From Spirosoma agri (GTDB lineage Bacteria > Bacteroidota > Bacteroidia > Cytophagales > Spirosomataceae), in the NCBI RefSeq assembly GCF_010747415.1, contig NZ_JAAGNZ010000001.1, positions 1,178,001 through 1,242,000 on the forward strand: 64,000 bases of DNA, given 5' to 3'. Of this stretch, positions 17,140 through 26,601 are shown piece by piece. The notes under the pieces were generated by a model, which saw nothing but the letters and a program-made list of their open reading frames with translations, did no database searches and had not been told where the DNA came from. The position numbers and the translations under genes are program-made. Every line of letters begins with the position of its first letter. Position 1 is the stretch's first letter.

Positions 17140-17964
17140 TTACATTTCTCCTTCGACACCCAACCCAAACAGGGCAAAGTCATACCGTACCGGATCGATG
17201 GGGTCGAACTGGCGTAGTGCGTCCGTGAGTTCCAGTGCCGCTTTCCAGTCCGTTTGTGGCCGGGTTAGAAGCCCCAGTTTACGAGCTACCCGATTTACGT
17301 GGACATCAATCGGAATGACTAGTTGGTCGGGGCTAAGGCGACTCCAAATCCCAAAATCAACCCCGCCACCAACCGTATTTCGGTCGTCGCGCCGAACCAT
17401 CCAGCGCAGAAACATCAGCAGTCGTTTGCACGATGAGTTACGGGCGGGCGTAGCAATGTGCTTGCGCGTACGTTCGGGGAAGAAATCCGTTAAGCTACAG
17501 AACCGGTCGTGGAAGGCAATGAGGTTTGGCTCGACTGTCTGTATGGTGGCTGGGAAGCCGCCTGCTGTCGTAGGAGGCTTTCCCGTTCCATTACTCAGAA
17601 ACGCATCTTCTAATGAGTCGTGTTCCTGGTAATACTGGCGAAAGAAATGTAGGAAATAAAGTGCGTCGGTTGCGTTGAACGTGCGGTGCTTGAAGTTCAG
17701 AAACCGTTTGAGATCGCTTTCTTCGTGAGTCCGAATGAAGTCATAAGGTGCCCCATCCATCAAGTCAACCAGCTCGGTTGACTTCTTTAAAATGACCGAC
17801 CGCTGTCCCCAGGCCAGCACCGCCGACCAGAACCCCATGATTTCGATGTCCTGCCTGGTAGAAAAGCGGTGCGGAATGCTGATGGGGTCCCGGTCAATAA
17901 AGGAAGGCCGATTATACTGATCGGCCTTCTGGTTGAGTAAATCGGAAAGCTCGTTGTGTGTCAA
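17140..17964 (-). CDS. TIGR02757 (DUF2400) family protein
   Basis: 274 residues, cytoplasmic, from a TTG start that overlaps the stop of the upstream membrane gene. FIDRDPISIPHRFS and FWSAVLAWGQRSVI near the N-terminus and VIPIDVHVNRVARKLGLL near residue 220 are typical of the TIGR02757 family. Members are conserved in Bacteroidetes and their C-terminal helices resemble HhH-type DNA glycosylases (DVHVNRVARKLGL with a following DP). A role in DNA repair is suspected, not shown. Confidence 0.83.
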   Translation of the reverse strand: MTHNELSDLLNQKADQYNRPSFIDRDPISIPHRFSTRQDIEIMGFWSAVLAWGQRSVILKKSTELVDLMDGAPYDFIRTHEESDLKRFLNFKHRTFNATDALYFLHFFRQYYQEHDSLEDAFLSNGTGKPPTTAGGFPATIQTVEPNLIAFHDRFCSLTDFFPERTRKHIATPARNSSCKRLLMFLRWMVRRDDRNTVGGGVDFGIWSRLSPDQLVIPIDVHVNRVARKLGLLTRPQTDWKAALELTDALRQFDPIDPVRYDFALFGLGVEGEM

Positions 17965-18173
17965 TATGATTTCCCTCCACTAACGACCCAGGCCATGGCG
18001 CGGGACACGCCCGAAAACACGGCCAGTAGCGTTGACATGACGAATGTAAATACCGCAATGAACGGATAAGCCAGCATGAACATAACACTGAACGTTACGT
18101 AGCCCGGCGAGGCTTTCATCTTCTGATCACGTTCCCGATTGCGTCGGATAATGCGTTCTTCTTTCGTTTCCAT
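17961..18173 (-). CDS. Small membrane protein upstream of the TIGR02757 gene
   Basis: 70 residues from the ATG at 18173 (a GTG two codons earlier is possible). A charged N-terminus (ETKEERIIRRNRERDQK) is followed by two hydrophobic spans (VTFSVMFMLAYPFIAVFTFVM and LLAVFSGVSRAMAWVV). The stop overlaps the TTG start of the next gene by 4 bases, so the two are translationally coupled. No family is recognised. Confidence 0.68.
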   Translation of the reverse strand: METKEERIIRRNRERDQKMKASPGYVTFSVMFMLAYPFIAVFTFVMSTLLAVFSGVSRAMAWVVSGGKSY

Positions 18174-18251
18174 ACTCACTACATAGTCTGTATAATTCGG
18201 TTCAAGCGGCAGAGACTGGAAACCTGAAAACGACAGACGGTTGCGTTATTG

Positions 18252-19355
18252 TTAAGGGGCAATGTAACTGACCTCTGCTCGGAAACGTCGGTCCTGGGGG
18301 GAAAGTTTCGCAAACGCCTGCGCCGAGAGTTTTACGAGAATTTTATCGTTCACACCCGTGTTCGGCAGGCGGCCAATCACCTTTACCCATAAGCTCTGGT
18401 TATTGAACTCATTCCGGACCTGCACCAGCGTACCGATCGGGGCCGTGCGGTGGAGCGCCAGGTATTTGCCGGAACCGTCGCCTTCAATCATCTCCGCTAC
18501 ACCACTCGTGGCAAGGCGTCGGCCACGGGTTGGCATCGGAGCGTCGTTGCCAGGGTGGGGGATTTCGATAACCTCTTCGGTCTTGGCCGAAGTCGATGAG
18601 GCATTGTCTGGCTTCGTCGGAGCGGGGTTCTCTGGTTTCGGGGCAGCGGGCTCGGTTTTGGCCGTAGTCGTTTCTTCGGGTTTCTTCGGTGTCGGACGTT
18701 CCGGCTTGGGTGCTGTTCGTGCGGGGGTTTCCGGGTGAGCCGGGGGCGGAGTTTTTGCCGCTGCTGCTATCTGAGCTGCCGGTGTCCGGGCCAGATAGGC
18801 TTTCTCGCTCACGATCAACGCCTGGCCGATCAGGACATTGTTGCCGGGCAGGCTGTTCCACTTGCGCAGGTCGGATTGAGCGATGTCATACCGGACGGCA
18901 AGGCTGTACAAGGTCTGACCGGGTTCAACAACGTGAATACCTACTTTGGCGGGGTCATTACTTTTGCGCGCTTCCCGGTTTTCCTTTGTCGATGCCTTCG
19001 CAATGGCGTCCGGCGTGTTTTTTGCTTCTTTCTCCTTGGCTTTCTCTTGTTTCCGAATCGCCTTGTCGATCGTTTTTTCTTCTTTCCGGCTCAGCGAACC
19101 GGCAGCCATGGGGATTCGGACGATCTGTGCAGCGCGAACGGCATCGCCAATGGATGGGTTGGCCGCTTTAATCGCAGCTACGGAACTGGAATAGCGACGG
19201 GCAATGGAATAGAGTGTCTGATTCTGATCAACGCGGTGTAGAATAAACCGCTTGCCATCTTTTTTCTCAACACCCACAGAATCGGCTACGGTATGGGCGT
19301 TTGCAATACCACTTAACAAAAACGGCAGGGCAATGAGGACTATGTACTTTTTCAT
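18252..19355 (-). CDS. LysM peptidoglycan-binding protein with C-terminal DPBB domain
   Basis: 367 residues from the ATG at 19355, chosen because it begins the signal peptide (MKKYIVLIALPFLLSGIANA). Two LysM domains follow, at about 30-78 (HRVDQNQTLYSIARRY) and 137-182 (HVVEPGQTLYSLAVRY), separated by a Lys/Glu-rich helix. A Pro/Glu/Thr-rich linker covers about 195-280. A final RlpA-like double-psi barrel (SGVAEMI, HRTAPIGTLVQVRN, NDKILVKLSAQAF) closes the protein. It would bind cell-wall peptidoglycan; the barrel may cut or only bind glycan. Confidence 0.85.
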   Translation of the reverse strand: MKKYIVLIALPFLLSGIANAHTVADSVGVEKKDGKRFILHRVDQNQTLYSIARRYSSSVAAIKAANPSIGDAVRAAQIVRIPMAAGSLSRKEEKTIDKAIRKQEKAKEKEAKNTPDAIAKASTKENREARKSNDPAKVGIHVVEPGQTLYSLAVRYDIAQSDLRKWNSLPGNNVLIGQALIVSEKAYLARTPAAQIAAAAKTPPPAHPETPARTAPKPERPTPKKPEETTTAKTEPAAPKPENPAPTKPDNASSTSAKTEEVIEIPHPGNDAPMPTRGRRLATSGVAEMIEGDGSGKYLALHRTAPIGTLVQVRNEFNNQSLWVKVIGRLPNTGVNDKILVKLSAQAFAKLSPQDRRFRAEVSYIAP

Positions 19356-19698
19356 GGGTTGGTATGAACCAGAAACCGATAGGGAGTTCAAAAAACAGTG
19401 TTTGTCGTAAAAATAACGTAAAAATCCGGCCAACTTTCATTAAGAACGGTTTGAGCGTCAGTTTCTGTCTGATTTATCTGCCCCAATAGCACGCATTGCC
19501 TGTGTTAAAAAAGCTTAATTATGAACCGCTTAAACACAAGCGGGCGTTCTCTGTTTAAAAGAAGGGGATCTTCGGATTCATACACTCGCCTGACCTGCTG
19601 CGTTTCAGTTGCTTCTGATCAGCAAATCCTTCGCTACTAAGCCGAAGAATGTCAGTCGCTTAGTACTTAATTTGTTAACCATTGAAAAGCCAGACTAC
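19356..19698. other. Divergent intergenic region upstream of porX
   Basis: 343 bases between the divergent LysM and porX genes. A short hairpin CCGCTT (19526-19531) / AAGCGG (19538-19543) is the only structure noticed. An open frame continuous with porX upstream of 19699 lacks protein-like character, so it is treated as leader. Confidence 0.4.
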
Positions 19699-21273
19699 AT
19701 GCAAAATTATTCGATACTGTGGGCCGACGACGAAATTGATCTGCTCAAGCCACATATTCTGTTTTTGAAAAACAAAGGCTACGATGTAACACCCGTCAAC
19801 AGCGGAGCTGATGCACTCGAAGAGGTAGAGCAAGCCAATTACGACGTCGTATTTTTAGATGAGATGATGCCCGGTATGACCGGCCTCGAAACGCTTTCAC
19901 AGATCAAACAGATGCGGCCAAACCTGCCGGTTGTCATGATCACGAAGAGCGAAGAGGAGCACATCATGGAAGAAGCTATCGGTTCCAAGATTGCTGATTA
20001 CCTGATTAAGCCACTGAATCCCAATCAAATCCTGCTGTCCGTCAAGAAAATTCTGGACAATAAGCGTCTGGTCACTGAACGGACTAACATTGGCTACCAG
20101 CAGGATTTTCGGAACATATCGATGCAGTATAACGACCGCATGGATTTCGATGAGTGGGCCGATGTCTACAAGAAGTTGATATACTGGGAGCTGGAATTAG
20201 ATACGTCGCAAGATAAAAGCATGGTCGAGGTGATGAACATGCAAAAAAGCGAAGCCAATTCTACGTTCTGTAAGTTCGTGATCGATAATTACGAAGACTG
20301 GCTGAACGAACCGAAAGCAGAGAGTCCTGTCATGTCGCACCAGTTAATGCGCAAGAAGGTATTCCCGCTGCTGGACCAGACGAGCAATGACAATTCGGGC
20401 CCCTTATTCTTTATTCTGGTCGATAACCTGCGCTATGACCAGTGGAAGGTGATCGAACCACTGCTGAGCGAATATTTCACGGTCGAAGAAGAATCGTCGT
20501 ATTATTCCATTCTCCCAACAACGACGGGGTTCGCCCGGAATGCCATTTTCTCCGGTATGATGCCGAGCGAGATGGAACGGAAACACCCCGATCTGTGGGT
20601 CAATGACGATAGCGAAGACGAAGGGCTTAATAACCACGAAGACGAGTTTCTGCGTCGGCAACTCGAGCAGAGCCGCCTGAACGTGAAGATGTCGTACCAC
20701 AAGATCCTGAACGTTAATCAGGGAAAATCGCTGGTCGATAACTTCAACAACCTGCTGCAGAATCAGTTGAACGTGGTTGTCTACAACTTTGTGGACATGC
20801 TATCGCACGCTCGTACGGATATGGCCATGATCAAAGAACTGGCTCCCGACGAGTCGGCTTACCGGTCGATCACGCGGTCGTGGTTCTTACACTCGCCCTT
20901 GCTGGAATTTATTCAGAAGATTGCGGCCAAAAACGGACGGCTTATCATTACCACCGATCACGGTATGATTCGGGTGCAGAAGCCAGCCAAAATCGTTGGC
21001 TATCGCGAGACCAATACGAACTTGCGTTATAAGCAGGGTAAGAACCTCGGCTTCGACGATAATCACCTGTTCGTGGGCCGTAAGCCGGAACGGTTGTTCC
21101 TGCCGAAGCCTCACGTTTCGACGGCGTATGTCTTCACGCTGGAAGATTACTTCTTTGCCTACCCGAACAACTACAATTATTACGTCAATCACTACCGCAA
21201 TACCTTCCAGCACGGGGGCGTATCGCTGGAAGAGATGATTATTCCGTTTGCTTACCTGACGGCCAAGCGATAG
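19699..21273 (+). CDS. porX: PorX: response regulator with PglZ-type phosphatase domain
   Basis: 524 residues from the ATG at 19699 (MQNYSILWADDE), where the receiver fold begins. Residues 1-120 form a REC domain with acidic Asp10/Asp11, phosphoacceptor Asp54 (VVFLDEMMPG), Thr in MITKSEEE and Lys in YLIKPLNP. After a helical linker, residues about 210-520 form an alkaline-phosphatase-fold PglZ domain (FFILVDNLRYDQW, TTTGFARNAIFSG, IITTDHGM, GGVSLEEMIIPFAYL). PorX with the kinase PorY controls the type IX secretion system in Bacteroidetes, and the output domain is known to act on nucleotides. porY is not in the window. A T9SS cargo-like metallopeptidase lies 2 kb downstream. Confidence 0.93.
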   Translation: MQNYSILWADDEIDLLKPHILFLKNKGYDVTPVNSGADALEEVEQANYDVVFLDEMMPGMTGLETLSQIKQMRPNLPVVMITKSEEEHIMEEAIGSKIADYLIKPLNPNQILLSVKKILDNKRLVTERTNIGYQQDFRNISMQYNDRMDFDEWADVYKKLIYWELELDTSQDKSMVEVMNMQKSEANSTFCKFVIDNYEDWLNEPKAESPVMSHQLMRKKVFPLLDQTSNDNSGPLFFILVDNLRYDQWKVIEPLLSEYFTVEEESSYYSILPTTTGFARNAIFSGMMPSEMERKHPDLWVNDDSEDEGLNNHEDEFLRRQLEQSRLNVKMSYHKILNVNQGKSLVDNFNNLLQNQLNVVVYNFVDMLSHARTDMAMIKELAPDESAYRSITRSWFLHSPLLEFIQKIAAKNGRLIITTDHGMIRVQKPAKIVGYRETNTNLRYKQGKNLGFDDNHLFVGRKPERLFLPKPHVSTAYVFTLEDYFFAYPNNYNYYVNHYRNTFQHGGVSLEEMIIPFAYLTAKR

Positions 21274-21306
21274 GGGCAACGATTCAGATTCATACCATTA
21301 GTACAG

Positions 21307-21360
21307 TAAGAGGGCTCTCTACCAGGCTATCGTTCACGATCGCAGGTAGGAGCCCTCTTA
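21307..21360 (+). terminator. porX terminator
   Basis: TAAGAGGGCTCTCTACC (21307-21323) pairs with GGTAGGAGCCCTCTTA (21345-21360) with one bulge, followed by TTATTTAC. It lies 34 bases after porX. Confidence 0.75.
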
Positions 21361-21563
21361 TTATTTACGACATGTAAGGAAACTGTTCGTTATTTTTGTT
21401 TTAATTTAAGCTGTATTAGTATACAACATGTTGCCAGCGTAAAATTAATTCACGGAAAAGTGATCAACCCTTGTTGCATTGGTTTTTCGTACTAAATAGT
21501 TCGCACCCGTAAAGACAGCTCTTACTGGTAACGACCAATGCTGAACAGCCAACTTGACATTCT

Positions 21564-22820
21564 ATGACAACTCTATACACCGTACGTTTTCGTTTATTTT
21601 TCGTGCTTTCTTTGTTTACGACTTACCTGTACGGGCAGACGGGCTCATTTCAGCAGTTGGAGACGAAAGTTTACAAGCTGAATAATGAATTGAAATTCAA
21701 CGAGTCACAGGCCTTGCTCTTGCCTGTGATACAGGATGATGCCGTAAGCAATGAGGATAAGTATCAGGCGGCTACGCTGTTGTCGTATACGTATAAGCGC
21801 GTATTCGATTATAAGTCGGCGCTAAAATTTCTGGACATTGCCCGAACCTTTGCCAGCGAAACGCCAAAAAAGGAACAGTACCTGACTGCAATCCAGTCTG
21901 AGAAAGCCTTTATTCTGTTCGACACCCATGAATACAAAAAGGCTGATCGCTTGATGAGCCAGCTGGCAAAGAACGGCTTTGCCTACATCAACCAGGAGAA
22001 CAAGTCCAAGCTGATCATGCAGCAGGGCTATCTGTTGTTTCTCAGCAAGCAATACGAAAAAGCGGAGTCTACCTATGATCTGGCAGTTAGCCTGATGCGT
22101 ACATCGTCACCCTGCGATTTGCCGATGATCTTCGTCAAGAAGATGCAGCTCTACAACGCCATGAACCGCTCCGACCTGATGACGGAAGCGTTGCGGAAAT
22201 CGTCTTTTTATGCTGACTCGTGCAAGATTATTAAATATGACATCTACACATACGATGAGTTGTTACACATCTACGAAGGGCGAAATGATCTGGCGGCCAT
22301 CCTCCAGACCAAGAAAAAATTGGATAGCCTGAACCTGGTGTATGCCAGTAACGAACAGATTGCGTCGCTACACGATCAGAAAGAAACCATCCTGCTGAAA
22401 AATAAGGATCAGCAACTAAGTCAGAAGACGAGCATGGAGAAATACCTCACGATCATACTGATCGGGGTAGTCGTGCTGGCTATGGCCCTGCTGGGCTGGC
22501 TGCTCCGGTATCGTCGCGGGCAGCGGCAACTGGAGGCCGACTTCATCCGGATGAAGTCGGAACTGGAAACCTACATCCAGATGAATAAGTCTGTTGCCCT
22601 GAGCAAGGAAGTACCCGAAAGCGGGCAGTCAGCCAAACTGTCGGAACGTCAGCAGGACGTGTTGAAATGCATGGCCACGGGAATGTCGAACAAACAGATC
22701 GCCGATAAATTGTTCATCTCTGAAAACACGGTCAAATACCACATCAAAAATATTTACCTATTACTGGAGATCAAGGATCGGAAGGAATTTCTGGTCAATG
22801 TCAAGAAGCCAACTGTTTAA
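21564..22820 (+). CDS. TPR/transmembrane LuxR-type transcriptional regulator
   Basis: 418 residues. A signal or first membrane segment (1-24) is followed by TPR-like helices at about 25-270, a transmembrane helix at about 295-313 (LTIILIGVVVLAMALLGWLL) and a coiled linker. The LuxR/GerE helix-turn-helix sits at about 352-412 (LSERQQDVLKCMATGMSNKQIADKLFISENTVKYHIKNI, split here by position only). The layout means a periplasmic sensor joined to a cytoplasmic DNA-binding domain, a type common in Bacteroidetes. Its stop codon lies inside a 36-bp palindrome whose core recurs upstream of the metallopeptidase at 26.6 kb, a candidate target site. Confidence 0.85.
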   Translation: MTTLYTVRFRLFFVLSLFTTYLYGQTGSFQQLETKVYKLNNELKFNESQALLLPVIQDDAVSNEDKYQAATLLSYTYKRVFDYKSALKFLDIARTFASETPKKEQYLTAIQSEKAFILFDTHEYKKADRLMSQLAKNGFAYINQENKSKLIMQQGYLLFLSKQYEKAESTYDLAVSLMRTSSPCDLPMIFVKKMQLYNAMNRSDLMTEALRKSSFYADSCKIIKYDIYTYDELLHIYEGRNDLAAILQTKKKLDSLNLVYASNEQIASLHDQKETILLKNKDQQLSQKTSMEKYLTIILIGVVVLAMALLGWLLRYRRGQRQLEADFIRMKSELETYIQMNKSVALSKEVPESGQSAKLSERQQDVLKCMATGMSNKQIADKLFISENTVKYHIKNIYLLLEIKDRKEFLVNVKKPTV

Positions 22821-22847
22821 ACTACCCAATTGGGTAGTTTAAACAGT
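22812..22847. promoter_or_regulatory. 36-bp perfect palindrome at the end of the LuxR gene
   Basis: A perfect zero-loop palindrome with 18-bp arms, centred between 22829 and 22830 and containing the TAA stop (22818-22820). Its core CTACCCAATTGGGTAG is followed by TTT. The same arms, CTACCCA-N2-TGGGTAG, and the following TTT recur at 26768-26786. It could be an operator of the LuxR-type regulator, a terminator, or both; no U-run follows, which favours an operator. Confidence 0.6.
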
Positions 22848-22938
22848 GAATCAAACTTATATATTTGAGCGGTGAGGGGACGCCAATAACTCGTTGGCAC
22901 TGAAACCTATTGATCATTCATCCTATTCCTGTCCTGCA

Positions 22939-23145
22939 ATGAACCTAGATGACAGTTTTGACTATGACGATAAAAGTGCCTACTCGGCAGGTTTTGAAAG
23001 GAACGCATTTGCCTATCTGTTGGCTCAATACAAACGGGCTGTTTACACAAAATGGTTTTCCATTGCCTTTCCGGAATCCTGGCAAACCAGTGAGTCGATC
23101 GACATACTATCCACCATCTACGGCAGAACCGATACCACGGAGTGA
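22939..23145 (+). CDS. Small hypothetical protein
   Basis: 68 residues from the ATG at 22939 (a TTG at 22894 would extend it by 15). Acidic N-terminus MNLDDSFDYDDKS, then aromatic-rich FAYLLAQYKRAVYTKWFSIAFPESW. No family is recognised. It starts about 90 bases after the 36-bp palindrome and ends before a strong terminator, which gives modest support that it is transcribed. Confidence 0.35.
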   Translation: MNLDDSFDYDDKSAYSAGFERNAFAYLLAQYKRAVYTKWFSIAFPESWQTSESIDILSTIYGRTDTTE

Positions 23146-23243
23146 GTGACACCCGTGACGTATCAAATCAATAACGGTTGCTGACTCCTCATGCAGCGGA
23201 GCCAACACGATTTGCACTGAGTTATACGTAGTGACTGTTCCCT

Positions 23244-23287
23244 AAAAAGCCCCGACCATCTTTACCCAAAGACGGTCGGGGCTTTTT
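23244..23287. terminator. Strong bidirectional terminator
   Basis: AAAAAGCCCCGACCATCTTT (23244-23263) pairs with AAAGACGGTCGGGGCTTTTT (23268-23287), with a 4-nt loop ACCC and A/T-runs on both sides. It ends the convergent small ORF and the metallopeptidase gene. Confidence 0.9.
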
Positions 23288-23307
23288 AGGTGATGCCTAC
23301 TGGATAC

Positions 23308-26300
23308 TTAGTCCACCTTAAGCACGGTTACGGCCTTTGACTCCGTGGGTGTAGCGACACGTAACACGAGCGCACCCATCGGCAGACGACCTACCTCGAA
23401 TGTATGCTGCTCAAGCGAACGGGCTTGCTCAACATGATGCGAACCTACAGCCTGACCACGCATATCGGTTAGACTCAACTGCAACGGTTGACCAGTGGCA
23501 CCGCGCACCTCGAATCGAACCTGTCCGTTTTGAGCCGGATTACCGAACAGCCGAATCGACAGCGTTGTCGGTTGCTCTGCGCTCACTTTAGATAGGGTTC
23601 CCGTTCCGCAAGCGGCCAGCCAGTTATAGATGAAACTGGCTTCGGCAGCCGTGCCGGTTTGGGTTGCTTTCAGGACGATAGCCGGATTGTCGGTATATAA
23701 ATTGAGCGTATAAGGTCCGGATGCCGTCGTCGGTACCAGTTCATTAACCACCGAAAAGCTTACCGGCTGCCCGTTTGTACCTGTGTACTGGGGTGTGAAA
23801 CGTACCTGACGTAAACCGGGAGAAACCGTCTGACAGCTCACCATCGTTGCACCGGTGATCGCGAATGACGCAGGGGTAGCGGGCGAACAGGCCGCCAGCC
23901 AATTGTAAGTGAAGCTGGCTTCGGTAGCTGTGCCAGCCTGGGTCGCTTTCAGGATAATGACCGGATTATCGGTATACAAATTGAGCGTATAAGGCCCGGA
24001 CGCCGTCGTTGGCACCAGTTCATTAACCACCGAAAAACTCACTGGCTGCCCGTTCGTACCTGCATACTGGGGTGAGAAACTCACCTGACGCAAACCCGCC
24101 GATAGTGTCTGGCAACTTACGGGCGTTACGGCTGCAATGGTGAACGTGCCGGTGTCGTTGTCCTTGATGTTTAGGGTCGTTGTCAGAGCATCCGGATCTG
24201 GATCATACGCATCGTCATCAACCAGCGTAATGATGATTGTTTCGTCGCCCTCGATGATATCGTCCTCAATCGGGTCTACTTCTTCGGTGTAAACAGCCTG
24301 CCCATCCGCAAAGGTTACCGATGTGGGCAACGACGCAAAATCGACGCCATTGGTAGCCGTACCACCAATCTGATAATTGACGACCAGCGTACCTTTCGTG
24401 TCCGTACGCTCAAACCGGATAAAGCCCGGATCAGCGGCAGAGCCTGCCCGTGCTGCTCCCCGGCGCGAACCACCGGTACTGTTACCTTCAGACGAGTTAG
24501 GGTCGGTGCTGTTTACTTTAACGATGGGTGCGCCGGTCAGCATGATCGGATCGCTGATCGTGAAATTGGCGTTCGATATGTCGAAGAAAATGCTGTTGCT
24601 GCTAACGATCTTGATCCGGCCCTGGCTGGTTCTGATATCCGGAAAGCGAATGGCTTCGCTGCCATCGTTGGGCGTATTGGCTACCAGCGTCGTCGGAAAT
24701 GTCTGACCGCCATCGGTCGATAGCAGAATGTTGACGCTGGCGCAGTTCACCGGGGGCGCAGTTGTATTGGCGACGCTCCAGGTGATGGTCTGGAGGGAGC
24801 TGGCCGGATAAGTGCCAGCCAGGTTCGTAGTCTCCAGAAATGGTCCCGAATTTCCGTCTACCGTCACGGTCATGCTCTGGAACGTTACGCCCCCAACATT
24901 GTCGCGTACCGTGAGGGTGTGGTTGGTGGTGATGCCCACCGAAGGAAGTTTGTCCCCCTTTGCTTTGTTCGATCCGTTCAGGATGGCATCCAGCCGGGGA
25001 TACAACCGCGTACCGGTTGAGGATGGCGCATAGCTACGGAAAAAAGGTGGCAAGGCCGTATTGGCCAGTGTGCTGGCATCGGGTACAACCGTACCGATAT
25101 CAGTCCCTTCCCAGGAATAGGTCAGCTGATCACCCGCATTGGCATCGCTCGCCGTGGCCGACAGCATAAACGGTGTCGATTTTGGAATCGTCACGTTAGC
25201 CGGGAAGTTGGTGATCATCGGTAACGCATTATTGAGCGGGGTGCTGGTGAAGCACGATAATGTGTTGATATAGTTAACAGCCTGCTGGTAGCTAACGGTA
25301 TGGAAATTGAGAAATGGCTGATAGGGGGCTTCGTAATTGTCGTTTCGAGCGGTATTTTTATCGTCGCTACAGGTGAACCCGTAACTCATGATGGTGGTGC
25401 CCGCACCGGGTTCAACGGACGTTTTGGCTTCGCGGGTCGTGCAGACGGGAATGCTGCTGTTGAAGGTGTGACTCATGCTGAACTGATGGCCTACCTCGTG
25501 GTTGAACGTTTGATCGTCGAAAACGGGGGCAAATGAGCCATCACCAAAGCTGCTGGCTCCTTTAGCCTTGCTGGTAGGTACGCAGGCTGATGAACCCTCG
25601 GCCAGCCCCTCGCCCGATCCACTCGAATTGCCAATTACGTGCCCAATGTCATACCCGGCATTACCGATGGCGTTATCGAGAATAACCTGGTTTTTGTCCA
25701 GCATTGATCCTAAATCGCCATTATTCAGGCCCCCGTCATTGCCGGGTGAGTAGACAGTACCCTTCCCGCTTACCAGGGTAAATGCCACACTGAGTTCGGT
25801 TCGGTAAACGGCGTTCAGGCGGTTAACGTAGCCAACCACTGCGTTGAACGAACCATCGACAGTGCCTCCGCCCTTCGTTTGCGTAAATTCTTTCGTCACC
25901 GACAGCGCGAGTCGAAATGTACGCAACACCGTTCCGGTATTATTGAGTGCTGCCCCCGATCGTGCCTTTGCTCCCGACTTTTCGGGTAACGCTTCGATCA
26001 GTGGAGTAACGGTGCTGCATTTTCCAAACGAACCGAACGGTTTGGCGGGGTCATTTTTTTTTACGTCTCTGGCAAAATACGTAACGTATTGCTGGTTACT
26101 AACTTCGCGCGAAACTTTCGTGATATACACCGCGCTCGTTTCAACACCCAGCACAATTGCGTCGAAGCCGCTGGAGGTCAGGCTGAGCCGGATGGTGTAG
26201 GTCGGATGATTCAGTCCTTTCCCCGCGTACGTTTTGATGTCGCGGTACTGGGCAGCCAGTTGGGGAGATAGAACGGAAGACTCGGTCATAGCAAAGGGCT

Positions 26301-26601
26301 CGGTGGTGCCGTTAGGTAGTGGAATATCGAGCCGAAGCGTAGTCGTGGCAGGCTGAAACTCCTGCGGGGCTTTGGACAGGTGAGCCCGTAGCGCATCTGT
26401 TTTAAGCTGGTAAGCCGCAAATTTGTCAATGGGGACAATATCCGTCGCACTCGCCCGCAACTGCGAAGACGCGATGGGTACGAAGAAACCATCCTGTGCA
26501 ACCGCCGTAACGGTATTTACCAGCAGACAGCCCAGCACAAGCCAGAGAGATAGGCCGTTCTTCTGGCTCGTGAAACCGACTCTGATAGAATCCGACGACA
26601 T
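23308..26601 (-). CDS. Reprolysin-like secreted metallopeptidase with T9SS C-terminal domain
   Basis: 1097 residues from the ATG at 26601, which gives a clean signal peptide (about 1-36, ending TAVAQ); an ATG at 26712 would add 37 residues. A propeptide region comes first, then a zinc metallopeptidase domain with HEVGHQFSMSH (HExxHxxxxxH). Ig/cadherin-like stretches and a Calx-beta module follow (DFASLPTSVTFADGQ, EGDETIIITLVDDD). Two near-identical 93-residue repeats precede a C-terminal domain of about 75 residues (LFGNPAQNGQVRFEV ... GALVLRVATP) of the T9SS type A sort. It is likely exported by the type IX system as a surface or extracellular protease. porX lies in the neighbourhood. Confidence 0.87.
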   Translation of the reverse strand: MSSDSIRVGFTSQKNGLSLWLVLGCLLVNTVTAVAQDGFFVPIASSQLRASATDIVPIDKFAAYQLKTDALRAHLSKAPQEFQPATTTLRLDIPLPNGTTEPFAMTESSVLSPQLAAQYRDIKTYAGKGLNHPTYTIRLSLTSSGFDAIVLGVETSAVYITKVSREVSNQQYVTYFARDVKKNDPAKPFGSFGKCSTVTPLIEALPEKSGAKARSGAALNNTGTVLRTFRLALSVTKEFTQTKGGGTVDGSFNAVVGYVNRLNAVYRTELSVAFTLVSGKGTVYSPGNDGGLNNGDLGSMLDKNQVILDNAIGNAGYDIGHVIGNSSGSGEGLAEGSSACVPTSKAKGASSFGDGSFAPVFDDQTFNHEVGHQFSMSHTFNSSIPVCTTREAKTSVEPGAGTTIMSYGFTCSDDKNTARNDNYEAPYQPFLNFHTVSYQQAVNYINTLSCFTSTPLNNALPMITNFPANVTIPKSTPFMLSATASDANAGDQLTYSWEGTDIGTVVPDASTLANTALPPFFRSYAPSSTGTRLYPRLDAILNGSNKAKGDKLPSVGITTNHTLTVRDNVGGVTFQSMTVTVDGNSGPFLETTNLAGTYPASSLQTITWSVANTTAPPVNCASVNILLSTDGGQTFPTTLVANTPNDGSEAIRFPDIRTSQGRIKIVSSNSIFFDISNANFTISDPIMLTGAPIVKVNSTDPNSSEGNSTGGSRRGAARAGSAADPGFIRFERTDTKGTLVVNYQIGGTATNGVDFASLPTSVTFADGQAVYTEEVDPIEDDIIEGDETIIITLVDDDAYDPDPDALTTTLNIKDNDTGTFTIAAVTPVSCQTLSAGLRQVSFSPQYAGTNGQPVSFSVVNELVPTTASGPYTLNLYTDNPVIILKATQAGTATEASFTYNWLAACSPATPASFAITGATMVSCQTVSPGLRQVRFTPQYTGTNGQPVSFSVVNELVPTTASGPYTLNLYTDNPAIVLKATQTGTAAEASFIYNWLAACGTGTLSKVSAEQPTTLSIRLFGNPAQNGQVRFEVRGATGQPLQLSLTDMRGQAVGSHHVEQARSLEQHTFEVGRLPMGALVLRVATPTESKAVTVLKVD
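23610..24130 (-). repeat. Tandem 279-bp coding repeat in the metallopeptidase
   Basis: Two adjacent units encode SCQTLSAGLRQVSFSPQY... and SCQTVSPGLRQVRFTPQY..., each ending YNWLAAC. Shared DNA such as TTGAGCGTATAAGG occurs at 23702 and 23981, a 279-base (93-codon) period. Long stretches are almost identical in DNA, so the duplication is recent or kept alike by conversion. Confidence 0.85.
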
